Positions 1-7,151 of a stretch of 13,313 nt of DNA are shown here, piece after piece. The notes under the pieces were generated by a model. It worked only from the letters and a program-made list of their open reading frames with translations, searched no databases and had not been told where the DNA came from. The DNA comes from Gammaproteobacteria bacterium. Its GTDB lineage: Bacteria; Pseudomonadota; Gammaproteobacteria; GCA-001735895. A program made the position numbers and the translations under genes. How positions within the stretch are numbered: the stretch's first letter is position 1; every line of letters starts with the position of its first letter. The stretch lies in assembly GCA_027293245.1 (NCBI GenBank), contig JAPUFZ010000166.1, forward strand, positions 1 to 13,313, written 5' to 3'.

Positions 1-347
1 CCCTTCAAAGACAAACGTGAATAGTAAACTTCTTCTTCCGCGGTCAGCAGCGGTGAAACTTCGATTTCTTTCAGATAAAGCTGGGTGGGGTCCGAGTCGG
101 CGGCACGGCGAGAATTAACCTTTCTTCGAGAATCGGTCTTACGTCGTTCGTCTAGTTTCTCGACTTCAGCTTCAATACTCGCAATTTCCTCTTTATCGTC
201 ACCGGCTTCGACAATGGTAGCGTGACCATCGTCTTCGGTGCCGTTATCGAGTTTGCTATTTTCCCGATCTTCTACCAGATCTTCTACCACTTCTTCCGCT
301 GGTATTTCAGTTTCTTCGATAAGCGAAGAATCGGTCGATTTTGTCAT
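1..347 (-). CDS. rpoS: RNA polymerase sigma factor RpoS (N-terminal part, runs off the left edge)
   Basis: This is the stationary-phase and general-stress sigma factor, which directs RNA polymerase to stress promoters. Only the first 115 codons are present. The reading from ATG at 347 ends in region 1.2, where residues 86-115 (DPTQLYLKEIEVSPLLTAEE, then EVYYSRLSLK) match the RpoS family. Residues 1-85 are a strongly acidic, low-complexity leader rich in Glu and Asp with an Arg/Lys patch near 68-81. It places the DPTQLYL motif about 30 residues later than in E. coli RpoS as I remember it. The start lies 30 bases after the nlpD stop, with a weak GGGG ribosome-binding site 8 bases upstream. In relatives the main rpoS promoter lies inside nlpD; I cannot locate it by eye here. 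The identity is firm; the rest of the gene is outside the window. Confidence 0.93.
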   Translation of the reverse strand, partial: MTKSTDSSLIEETEIPAEEVVEDLVEDRENSKLDNGTEDDGHATIVEAGDDKEEIASIEAEVEKLDERRKTDSRRKVNSRRAADSDPTQLYLKEIEVSPLLTAEEEVYYSRLSLK

Positions 348-377
348 TCAGGATGCCCCATAATTCGGTGCCCAGGC

Positions 378-1100
378 TCACCGCTTTGGTAAATATTTTA
401 AAGGGTCAACCGGTTTGCCGTTTATTCGAATCTCAAAATGCAAACGGGGCGAACCATTATTATGGCGTCCCATCTTCGAGATTAGCCTGCCGGCCTTCAC
501 CGTCACTCCTTCCTCTACCAGCCTTTGCTGGTTATACGCATAAGCACTCAAAAATGTATTGTTGTGTTTAATAATAATCAGATTACCATAACCGGCCAAA
601 CCATTACCACTATATACTACCTTGCCATCCGCCACGGCATGGATGGGTTGCCCCAGCTTCCCACCAATATCAATGCCTCGTTGGCTAAGTATATTGAGCG
701 CAAAGCTATTTAAAACTTTTCCTTCCGTTGGCCAGCGCCATTTTACCACCCTGGTGTTGCCAACACTCGAGCCGCTAGTCTTTTGTTTTGGGGTTGAATC
801 GGCCTGCCCGCCCGGCACACTTTTAATGGTTTTCGATTGTCCGGTTTGTTTGCTACCTGGCCCCAGTAGTTTTAGCTGTTGACCAGGCTGAATAATATAG
901 TTACCGGGGATATTGTTCCAGCGTACGAGCTGTTGATAGTCGAGACCATAGCGCCAGGCAATCGAATATAGCGTGTCACCTGGTTTTACCCTGTACCAGC
1001 CAGGCCCGACATTTCTCGCCGTCGACTGCGATGTGGTTCCACAGGACACGAGCAGGCAGGCAATCAATGCAGTAGTAAAAACCCGGGTAAGTAGCTTCAT
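378..1100 (-). CDS. nlpD: NlpD-type lipoprotein with LysM and degenerate LytM domains (amidase activator)
   Basis: This 240-residue outer-membrane lipoprotein probably activates the cell-wall amidase that splits septal peptidoglycan. Residues 1-19 are a lipoprotein signal ending in a lipobox (LVSC, Cys20), followed by Gly, which favours outer-membrane sorting. A LysM domain covers about 36-79 (YRVKPGDTLYSIAWRYGL), then a Ser/Gly/Lys linker to about 120, then an M23/LytM fold from about 122 to 236. The LytM metal ligands are lost: the HxGxD-type site reads QRGID (140-144), the distal HxH reads RLH (219-221), and the YAH site reads YAY (187-189). A non-catalytic activator of the NlpD/EnvC kind fits better than an endopeptidase. 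ATG at 1100 was chosen because it begins the signal peptide; a longer reading from 1172 would bury it and overlap yqaA. It is shorter than E. coli NlpD (about 380). It sits between yqaA and rpoS. Confidence 0.93.
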   Translation of the reverse strand: MKLLTRVFTTALIACLLVSCGTTSQSTARNVGPGWYRVKPGDTLYSIAWRYGLDYQQLVRWNNIPGNYIIQPGQQLKLLGPGSKQTGQSKTIKSVPGGQADSTPKQKTSGSSVGNTRVVKWRWPTEGKVLNSFALNILSQRGIDIGGKLGQPIHAVADGKVVYSGNGLAGYGNLIIIKHNNTFLSAYAYNQQRLVEEGVTVKAGRLISKMGRHNNGSPRLHFEIRINGKPVDPLKYLPKR

Positions 1101-1120
1101 TTTCAATTGGGCGGAATGGA

Positions 1121-1702
1121 CTAGGTATAATAAATCGCGATAGCGATTACCAGAACCGCGACTATGCCCCACCCCAGTCTTTCAATATAAGCAATCAGCT
1201 TAGTTTCGATCGCCGGACCAAATTTTGCCAGACTCCAGGCTACCAGGAAAAAACGTGCGCCACGGCCTATAAATGAAGCTATGACAAAAGGTATAAAGCT
1301 CAGTCCCAGGGCGCCCGCTGTAATGGTAAATATCTTGTAAGGCACAGGTGAAAAACCGGCGATTACCACGGCCCAGAAACCCCACGCATCGAACCATTGG
1401 GTTACCGTATCGACAGCCGACTGATAACCCCATTGAAGCAGTAATGGCTCAACCTGATCGAATAAAAAAACACCGATTAGATATCCGACAATTCCACCAA
1501 TCACCGAGCTCACCAGCGTCAGCGAGGCAAAGTACATAGCCTTGCCCGGGGTCGCTAACGACATTGGTGCGAGCATGACGTCCGGCGGTGGGAATGGCAG
1601 GATAAATGACTCGAAGAAACTCAGACCAGACAAATACCAGGGCGCATGCTTGTAGCGAGCAAACCTGATAACCACCTGGTAAAGTTTCTCAAACAATCGC
1701 AT
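1121..1702 (-). CDS. yqaA: YqaA family inner-membrane protein (DedA/SNARE-associated-like)
   Basis: This 193-residue polytopic inner-membrane protein belongs to the YqaA branch of the DedA/SNARE-associated (VTT) superfamily, whose members are linked to lipid translocation and envelope homeostasis; the substrate of YqaA itself is unknown to me. Hydrophobic stretches cover about 23-50, 57-84, 107-145 and 174-191. The re-entrant-loop type motifs are visible: ESFILPFPPPD (31-41), then FSPVPYK (117-123), and a GRGAR segment (146-150) with conserved arginines. The ATG at 1702 overlaps the pcm stop as TGATG, so translational coupling to pcm is likely. A TTG one codon earlier (1705) is a possible alternative start. 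The gene lies between pcm and nlpD, an arrangement I know from other non-enteric gammaproteobacteria. Family membership is confident; the function is not. Confidence 0.9.
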   Translation of the reverse strand: MRLFEKLYQVVIRFARYKHAPWYLSGLSFFESFILPFPPPDVMLAPMSLATPGKAMYFASLTLVSSVIGGIVGYLIGVFLFDQVEPLLLQWGYQSAVDTVTQWFDAWGFWAVVIAGFSPVPYKIFTITAGALGLSFIPFVIASFIGRGARFFLVAWSLAKFGPAIETKLIAYIERLGWGIVAVLVIAIAIYYT

Positions 1703-2337
1703 CAAATGATTCCAGGCAACATCGGTACAAATGAAACCTTTTCCAGGGATTTGCTAACCAGTCCCTGCGATGTCCTGGTAATCTGTGTCAGGGTTTGATC
1801 CTGACCGTTATCGAATGGAAAGATCATGACACCATCATTGGCAAGCTGTGTGGTCAGATTTTCCGGAACTTCGTTGCAGGCCGCCGTGACAATGATACGG
1901 TCGAACTGATAGTTCAGATTGGGCCAGCCGCCGTTGCCATCGGTGTGCCGTAGCTGAACGTTAAACAAATCCAGTTCAGCCAGTCTTTTTTTCGCCGCTT
2001 TGTACAGGGCTTCGATACGTTCGACGCTATATACCTGTGGAAAAATATTGGCTAACACTGCGGTCTGATAACCACAACCAGTACCGATTTCCAATACTGA
2101 GTTCGGCATACCCGGAACTAACAATCTCTGGGTCATAAGCGCCACTATATAAGGCTGAGAGATAGTCTGTGCGTATCCGATTGGCAATGCCGTGTCTTCA
2201 TAAGCCCGGTGCGCCAGAGCCTCATCGACAAACAGGTGCCGCGGCATACGGCGCATCACCTCCAGCACGCTCTCATTGTCGATGCCCTGATCTTTCAAAC
2301 GCTGGATCAGTCGATCGCGGGTCCTTTGCGAAGTCAT
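1702..2337 (-). CDS. pcm: Protein-L-isoaspartate O-methyltransferase
   Basis: This cytosolic enzyme transfers a methyl group from S-adenosylmethionine to L-isoaspartyl residues and starts repair of aged proteins. From ATG 2337 it has 211 residues. It carries the PCMT substrate-site segment QTISQPY (58-63 region, Ser60) and the SAM-binding motif I VLEIGTGCGYQTA (81-93), followed by SVERIE (104-109), and it ends in FVPMLPGII. Motif II reads HTDGNGGW where many homologues have GDGWxGW. The start at 2337 was preferred because AGGG lies 7 bases upstream and the N-terminus (MTSQRTRDRLIQRL) lines up with the usual family start. An in-frame ATG at 2373 would add 12 residues and leave 10 bases to surE, but has no clear ribosome-binding site. 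It lies between surE and yqaA in the survival cluster. Confidence 0.94.
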   Translation of the reverse strand: MTSQRTRDRLIQRLKDQGIDNESVLEVMRRMPRHLFVDEALAHRAYEDTALPIGYAQTISQPYIVALMTQRLLVPGMPNSVLEIGTGCGYQTAVLANIFPQVYSVERIEALYKAAKKRLAELDLFNVQLRHTDGNGGWPNLNYQFDRIIVTAACNEVPENLTTQLANDGVMIFPFDNGQDQTLTQITRTSQGLVSKSLEKVSFVPMLPGII

Positions 2338-2383
2338 GCCGATGCCCTGATGATTCTTGCTGCTTAGGTTCATTCTGGTCAGA

Positions 2384-3133
2384 CTAATCCATGGCTGAAA
2401 GCCATTTTTGCAGGGGATTGATACTCTCGTGCCGGGTTAAATCAATCTGAATCGGCGTTACCGATACCCGATTGTGTTCAACCGTATAAAAATCGGTGCC
2501 GGGTCCGGCGTCTTGCGCCGCGCCAGGAGGACCTACCCAGTAAACAGGCATACCGTAAGGGTCCTGCTGGGTTACCATCGATTCAGCCTTGTGACGAAAT
2601 CCCAGGCGTGTCGCCTGCACGGGTTCGATTTCATCCAGAGCCAGGTCGGGCACATTAATATTCAGGATAGTATCGATAGGCAACGCATCTCGCACTAAAT
2701 TTTGAATGATTTGACGGGTAATTTCAGCAGCCGATTCATAATGATGATGCTGACTACCTACCAACGACACGGCGATTGCCGGCAGACCCAGATACCTGCC
2801 TTCCATTGCCCCGGCAACGGTACCTGAATACAACACATCATCCCCCAGGTTAGCACCCGAATTAATACCGGAAACTACCATATCCGGTTTGTGATCCAGC
2901 AAGCCAGAAATTGCCAGGTGTACGCAATCGGTAGGCGTGCCGTCGACACGAAACCAACCATGCTCGGTTAAAGACGCACGAATTGGGCGCTTAAGTGTTA
3001 GCGAGTTACTGGCCCCACTCCTGTCCCTGTCCGGTGCCACAACGGTGATTTCGGCAATTGCCGACAGGTACTCAGCCAGAATCTGGATCCCGGGCGCGAG
3101 GTAGCCATCATCATTGGTGATAAGAATATGCAT
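2384..3133 (-). CDS. surE: 5'/3'-nucleotidase SurE
   Basis: This 249-residue cytosolic metal-dependent nucleotidase dephosphorylates nucleoside monophosphates and is needed for stationary-phase survival in relatives. The N-terminus is the classic metal-binding NDDG (residues 7-10; Asp8 and Asp9). It continues with APDRDRSGASNSLT (33-46; Ser39), TPTDCV (66-71) and SGINSGANLGDDVLYSGT (88-105; Asn91), then the AGAMEGRYLG helix. All expected metal ligands are present and the length is normal. It is the first gene of the minus-strand cluster. The truD gene, which overlaps surE in enterics, is absent: an AT-rich divergent region lies upstream instead. The ATG at 3133 has no recognisable Shine-Dalgarno sequence. 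Confidence 0.96.
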   Translation of the reverse strand: MHILITNDDGYLAPGIQILAEYLSAIAEITVVAPDRDRSGASNSLTLKRPIRASLTEHGWFRVDGTPTDCVHLAISGLLDHKPDMVVSGINSGANLGDDVLYSGTVAGAMEGRYLGLPAIAVSLVGSQHHHYESAAEITRQIIQNLVRDALPIDTILNINVPDLALDEIEPVQATRLGFRHKAESMVTQQDPYGMPVYWVGPPGAAQDAGPGTDFYTVEHNRVSVTPIQIDLTRHESINPLQKWLSAMD

Positions 3134-3145
3134 CGCTGGGTATCA

Positions 3146-3174
3146 AAAATAAAAAGAATAATAAACCAAATCAA
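3146..3174 (-). promoter_or_regulatory. Candidate promoter for the surE-rpoS cluster
   Basis: On the minus strand TTGATT (3169-3174) and TATTTT (3146-3151) are separated by exactly 17 bases inside an AT-rich stretch. Each box matches 4 of 6 consensus positions. If used, transcription would start only about 5-8 bases before the surE ATG, giving an almost leaderless message. This agrees with the lack of a Shine-Dalgarno sequence but is unusual. In AT-rich DNA such a match can arise by chance. Confidence 0.3.
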
Positions 3175-3243
3175 TATCTTCTAGTGACTTATTTGTATCT
3201 TTATCGCCAGTTTCATCGGGTCAGGCAGGGATGCGGATTAATG

Positions 3244-3249
3244 TATACT
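3244..3249 (+). promoter_or_regulatory. Candidate -10 box for the Smr-domain gene
   Basis: TATACT, a 5-of-6 match to the -10 consensus, lies about 38 bases before the GTG start of the Smr gene in the 141-base divergent region 3134-3274. The matching -35 position (about 3221-3226, TCAGGC) is poor. The rest of the region is AT-rich with no other clear element. Confidence 0.35.
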
Positions 3250-3286
3250 AATAGGCAGGATTATCTACCTGAGATTGAAACCACTA

Positions 3287-3823
3287 GTGAACGATAAAAC
3301 CAACGATCAACCCAACTTCTCCGATCTGATGACGGGAGTTAAGAAAATCGAACATGATCGCATCAATCTCTATCGTCACAGAAGAAAAAAGACCAGCTTG
3401 CCAAAAACCCGGTCTCGATCAGCCGCTTTAGATCCTGATTTCGCCAGTATCGATTACCAGCAACGATCTGGAATCAGGGAATCTCAATTCGATATGGGGA
3501 TACAAAAAAAACTACAGCGTAAAATTCGCCAGGGCCAACTCACTATAGAGGACAGTCTCGACCTGCACGGTTACAATCAAAATCAAGCAACTGCCGCACT
3601 GGTCCATTTTTTTCAACAGGCGCTTGCATCACAGTTCAGGATGCTTGTTATCATTCACGGTAAGGGCCATCGCTCGGACAGTGATGCGGTGCTGAAACCA
3701 CTGGTAAGACATTGGCTTGCACAACAGCCAGCCGTACTGGCCTGGTGCCCTGCACAACCGAAACACGGCGGCGATGGCGCCAGTTACGTCTATTTGCGAA
3801 ATTGGCCAGTTTTAAAGCCCTGA
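3287..3823 (+). CDS. Smr (MutS2 C-terminal-like) domain protein, SmrA/SmrB type
   Basis: This 178-residue protein has a basic, polar N-terminal half (Arg/Lys-rich around 27-45) and a C-terminal Smr domain at about 90-173. The three Smr hallmarks are present: LDLHG (91-95), IIHGKG (122-127) and HGGDGA (160-165), the last followed by SYVYLR. Smr domains bind and often cleave nucleic acid; E. coli SmrB cuts mRNA at collided ribosomes. The N-terminal layout resembles the proteobacterial SmrA/SmrB proteins, but I cannot decide which. No ATG exists in frame before the domain. GTG at 3287 is taken as the start; TTG at 3275 (4 residues longer) is equally possible, and neither has a good ribosome-binding site. 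It is transcribed alone, divergent from surE. Confidence 0.88.
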   Translation: MNDKTNDQPNFSDLMTGVKKIEHDRINLYRHRRKKTSLPKTRSRSAALDPDFASIDYQQRSGIRESQFDMGIQKKLQRKIRQGQLTIEDSLDLHGYNQNQATAALVHFFQQALASQFRMLVIIHGKGHRSDSDAVLKPLVRHWLAQQPAVLAWCPAQPKHGGDGASYVYLRNWPVLKP

Positions 3824-3969
3824 TATATTTCCCCGTGGCATTGCTGCCATCACCATTTATCGCGAAAATCTGAACCTGCAGAGTTTGATCCCAGCTGTCC
3901 TTTACCCTGGCTTCGTGCACCACCACGAAAACCAGTATTAGCAGTAAAACCAGTTAACGGAAGTAGCAA
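3813..3969 (-). pseudogene. Remnant of a membrane-anchored hypothetical gene, frameshifted and truncated
   Basis: The 180-base gap between smr and dusA is not empty. On the minus strand GAGG (3978-3981) stands 8 bases before a TTG at 3969 that reads LLLPL. One base later the neighbouring frame (from 3953) reads LVLLLILVFVVVHEARVKDS and then WDQTLQVQIFAINGDGSNAT, ending in GKYIRAL near 3813. Joined by removing one base, this is a signal-anchor helix followed by a soluble stretch that looks like real protein (amphipathic strand, then an INGDGS turn), not like an antisense shadow. The rest of the frame lies antisense to smr and looks random. I read it as the 5' stump of a gene lost by frameshift and truncation. 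I believe similar N-termini occur in gammaproteobacterial hypothetical proteins but cannot name the family. Confidence 0.4.
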
Positions 3970-4003
3970 AAGGTTTTCCTCTAAGCGGGGCAACTCCCGA
4001 CGT

Positions 4004-4978
4004 TCAGGGCTGGTTAACCAGGCTTTCGGCTTCATAAAGGGTCTGAATTCCTGCTGAATTCCGCCAGGCATTTTCACTCAGGTGCCGCCGCCATTGCCGG
4101 GCATTGGGTTCTCCATGAAATAAACCGATGATATGGCGTATCATTTTGGTCAAAGGCATTCCCTGTGCCAGTTGTCGCTCGATATAGGGATAAATTTCCT
4201 GTAGTAGAACATGCCGTGATTTAGGCCGGGACTGCTCTCCAAATAACAGTGCATCGACATTATGTAAAACCCAGGGGTTTTGGTAGGCTTCCCGGCCGAG
4301 CATCACACCATCAACCCGCGTCAGATGTTGCTGGCATGATTCCAGGGTTTTTATGCCGCCATTGATAATAACTTCGGTATCAGGAAAATCTTGCTTAAGG
4401 CGATAAACCCAGTCATATTTCAATGGCGGAATTTCCCGATTTTGTTTTGGACTGATACCGCTAAGCCAGGCATTGCGTGCATGTACAATCAGCGCCACGG
4501 CGCCCGCCTCGATTTGTATTGCGGCAAATTGGCTAAAAATCATGTATTCATCCTGTTGATCTATACCGGTGCGATGCTTTACCGTAACTGGCAATGAGCT
4601 GCCGGACCTGAGTGCCCTGATGCAATCAGCGACGCGGCCGGGATCAGCCATCAGGCAGGCGCCGAAACTACCCGACTGCACCCGATCACTGGGGCATCCA
4701 CAATTTAAATTAATTTCATCGTATCCATACTCTTCACAAATCCTCGCGACCCGGTACAGTTGTTCCGGGTCAGACCCGCCTATTTGCACCGCAACTGGAT
4801 GCTCTTGATTGCTAAATCCCAACAGGTAATCCCGGTCTCCATGGATAATTGCCACGGCGGTTATCATCTCTGTATATAGCAAAATATTTTTAGAAAACAG
4901 GCGCAGAAAATAGCGGCTGTGCCGATCGGAACAGTCCATCATCGGTGCAATGCAAAATTTTCGGTTCAGTTTGACCAT
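4004..4978 (-). CDS. dusA: tRNA-dihydrouridine(20/20a) synthase DusA
   Basis: This FMN-dependent enzyme uses NADPH to reduce uridine to dihydrouridine in the tRNA D-loop. The 324-residue TIM barrel opens with IAPMMDCSDRH (10-20). It has the catalytic segment NLNCGCPSDRVQSG (90-103; general-acid Cys95), KHRTGID (134-140), the FMN-phosphate region NGGI (206-209) and LGR (227-229). The DusA-specific stretch HARNAWLSG (166-174) is followed by SPKQNREIPPL (176-186), which separates it from DusB and DusC. A C-terminal helical domain follows from about 245. It starts 3 bases after the relA stop, so it is probably translated from the relA message. Length and residues are normal. Confidence 0.95.
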   Translation of the reverse strand: MVKLNRKFCIAPMMDCSDRHSRYFLRLFSKNILLYTEMITAVAIIHGDRDYLLGFSNQEHPVAVQIGGSDPEQLYRVARICEEYGYDEINLNCGCPSDRVQSGSFGACLMADPGRVADCIRALRSGSSLPVTVKHRTGIDQQDEYMIFSQFAAIQIEAGAVALIVHARNAWLSGISPKQNREIPPLKYDWVYRLKQDFPDTEVIINGGIKTLESCQQHLTRVDGVMLGREAYQNPWVLHNVDALLFGEQSRPKSRHVLLQEIYPYIERQLAQGMPLTKMIRHIIGLFHGEPNARQWRRHLSENAWRNSAGIQTLYEAESLVNQP

Positions 4979-4981
4979 CGC

Positions 4982-7105
4982 TCAGGCTATGCGTTTGACG
5001 TCCTGAATATTAGGAATCTGGCCCAGGTTATCAATAATCGATACCAGTTCATCGACCCCATGAATCTCAATTGTGAGCCGGGTGTAAACCATTTGCTCCA
5101 ACTGGTTGGTTGTCGAGTTGATATTCAACAGGTTTATCTTGCGGTTTGCTAGCAGGGTACTCACATCCTGCATTAAACCAGTTCGCTGAAACGCGGTCAG
5201 GGAAATTTCTACCGGGTAAACCGATTGTGTGTCCTGACCCCACTCTACTTCAATCAGGCGCGCACGTTTTTCCTCTGGTAAGGCAAGCATATTAGGGCAG
5301 TTATGCTTGTGTATGGTTATGCCCGAATTGATAGTAATAAAACCAATAATCAGATCGCCGGGCACCGGATTACAACAGCGGCCTAACTGCGTCATCAGGT
5401 TTCCGACCCCGTGAATGCTGACCGCTTCCCTGGTCTTAGCTGATTTCAATTCAGATTTTTTAAGCTTTTTAAATGGATCGGCCCGCTCTGGTTCGGCCTG
5501 CAAAAACCCAATTATCTGTGCCGAGGTAATTAAACCCCGCCCCAGGTCAACAAAAAACTGATCACTATCCTTACGCTTAAAATGCCCGGTGAGTTGTTTT
5601 AAGTTGGCCTTGCGAATCGAGTATTTTGTCAGTATACGATCGTACAAAGCCTTACCATCCAGCAAATTCTGCTCAAAATCCTGATGATTAAACCAGCTTC
5701 GCACCTTGGAACGGGTACCTGCTGATTTTATAAACCCGAGGTTTTTATTCATCCAGTCGCGGCTGGGTTTACTTTCTCTGGTAGTCAAAATTTCAACTTC
5801 ATCGCCAGTTTGCAACTGCCTGGTGAGATTGACAATTCGTCCGTTCACCTTTGCACCACGGCATCGATGTCCTACTTCCGAATGCACCGTATAAGCAAAA
5901 TCCAGCGGTGTACCTCCATGAGGAATATCGACAACCTGACCCTTTGGGGTAAATACATAAACCCTGTCGCTGGTCGTCTCGGTAGATATTTCTGCAATCA
6001 CATCCGAGACATCCTCGGCTGACCCGTCGAGCATATCGCGCATAACCGAAATACTATTCTCCATGCGTTGATCGAGATTGACACCCTCCTTGTAGCGCCA
6101 GTGGGAAGCAACGCCGAATTCAGATTTTTCGTGCATTTCAAAGGTACGTATCTGAACCTCGACAATCTGCCCGGCATCGGCTACCACCGCTGTGTGTAAG
6201 GATCGGTAGCCATTTTCTTTAGGGTTAGCGATGTAATCGTCGAACTCTTTCGGGATGTGTTGCCAGGTGGTGTGTACAACACCGAGCACTGCGTAGCAGT
6301 CGGCTACCGTATCAACCAGAATCCGCACCGCCCGTACATCGAAAAGCTCATGAAATTCGAGATTTTTCTTTTGCATTTTTCGCCATATGCTGACGATGTG
6401 TTTAACCCGTCCGCTTAACTTGTGCCTGATATCCTGTTCCAGCAGCAGACTAGCCAGCTGGACGGTGAACTGTTGAATAAAAACTTCTCGTTCACTACGC
6501 TTTTGTTCGAGCAAGGTAGCAATCTTTTTAAAGGCAAGTGGCTCCAACGCCCGAAAGGCCAGGTCTTCCATTTCCCATTTGATCAGGCCCATACCGAGTC
6601 GATTGGCCAGGGGTGCAAATATATCCAGCGTTTCCTGCGCGATACAGCGGCGTTCTTCGTAGCTGGTATGTTTCAATAGTTTCAGCCGTTCCACCCGATA
6701 ACAGAGTTTGATCAGCATTACTCGCACATCGGAAATGATCGCCATCAACAAACGGCGCAGTTTTTCGGCCTGTTCGGGCGTCTTGAATATCGCCTGGTTA
6801 CAGTCCTGCAGGGTATTCAGTCGATTAACACCCTGGGTTAAAAGCGCAACCTTGTTACCGAACTGTTTTTTGATATCAACGGTGCCCAGGCTCCCCTGTA
6901 ATTCCGGGTCGCTGAGCAATGTGGCGATCAGGGTATTGCGGTCGGTACCCATTTCGAGTACGCGTTTGGCCACATCGACACTACGCGGTCTGCTTTTGTC
7001 AACAGGCTCGACATCGAGTGCATAGTCCAACGCGCGCGCCAGGTCGTCGTCCCAGTTTATTCTTGCGCTGATAGATTCAACCAGCTGGTCTCTTTCGTTA
7101 GTCAT
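4982..7105 (-). CDS. relA: (p)ppGpp synthetase RelA (GTP pyrophosphokinase)
   Basis: This 707-residue enzyme transfers pyrophosphate from ATP to GTP or GDP on stalled ribosomes to make the stringent-response alarmone. Domains in order: a degenerate HD hydrolase region (about 20-200), the synthetase (about 230-345), TGS (380-441), a helical region, a zinc-finger-like CCNPVPGD (577-584) with HNCPN (601-605), and a C-terminal ACT/RRM (about 630-705). The hydrolase HDxxED motif reads SDPELQ (65-70), so hydrolysis should be lost. The synthetase has the acidic EFDD motif (287-290) typical of monofunctional RelA rather than RxKD of Rel/SpoT, and a NGYRSLHT segment (298-305). It is slightly shorter than E. 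coli RelA (744). It lies 46 bases after ybbP and 3 bases before dusA. A separate SpoT-type hydrolase must be encoded elsewhere. The ATG at 7105 has a weak ribosome-binding site. Confidence 0.95.
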   Translation of the reverse strand: MTNERDQLVESISARINWDDDLARALDYALDVEPVDKSRPRSVDVAKRVLEMGTDRNTLIATLLSDPELQGSLGTVDIKKQFGNKVALLTQGVNRLNTLQDCNQAIFKTPEQAEKLRRLLMAIISDVRVMLIKLCYRVERLKLLKHTSYEERRCIAQETLDIFAPLANRLGMGLIKWEMEDLAFRALEPLAFKKIATLLEQKRSEREVFIQQFTVQLASLLLEQDIRHKLSGRVKHIVSIWRKMQKKNLEFHELFDVRAVRILVDTVADCYAVLGVVHTTWQHIPKEFDDYIANPKENGYRSLHTAVVADAGQIVEVQIRTFEMHEKSEFGVASHWRYKEGVNLDQRMENSISVMRDMLDGSAEDVSDVIAEISTETTSDRVYVFTPKGQVVDIPHGGTPLDFAYTVHSEVGHRCRGAKVNGRIVNLTRQLQTGDEVEILTTRESKPSRDWMNKNLGFIKSAGTRSKVRSWFNHQDFEQNLLDGKALYDRILTKYSIRKANLKQLTGHFKRKDSDQFFVDLGRGLITSAQIIGFLQAEPERADPFKKLKKSELKSAKTREAVSIHGVGNLMTQLGRCCNPVPGDLIIGFITINSGITIHKHNCPNMLALPEEKRARLIEVEWGQDTQSVYPVEISLTAFQRTGLMQDVSTLLANRKINLLNINSTTNQLEQMVYTRLTIEIHGVDELVSIIDNLGQIPNIQDVKRIA

Positions 7106-7151
7106 CGGTTGACTGTCCAGGCGCCGCCTTCGTGCAATATGCGGTCTGGCA

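Noticed and set aside
1101-1172. A longer nlpD reading starting at 1172
   Set aside because: It would put 24 polar residues before a clear lipoprotein signal and overlap the end of yqaA; ATG 1100 fits the lipobox.
3651-3812. Continuation of the minus-strand remnant frame through the smr 3' half
   Set aside because: The translation is rich in Arg and Val with no fold-like pattern and is exactly antisense to the conserved Smr motifs, as expected of a shadow frame.
4982-7105. SpoT or bifunctional Rel instead of RelA
   Set aside because: The HDxxED hydrolase motif is missing and the synthetase carries EFDD, both typical of monofunctional RelA.
7106-7151. A separate promoter or terminator between ybbP and relA
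   Set aside because: In the 46 bases I see no hairpin with a T-run and no convincing -10/-35 pair, so read-through is the simpler view.
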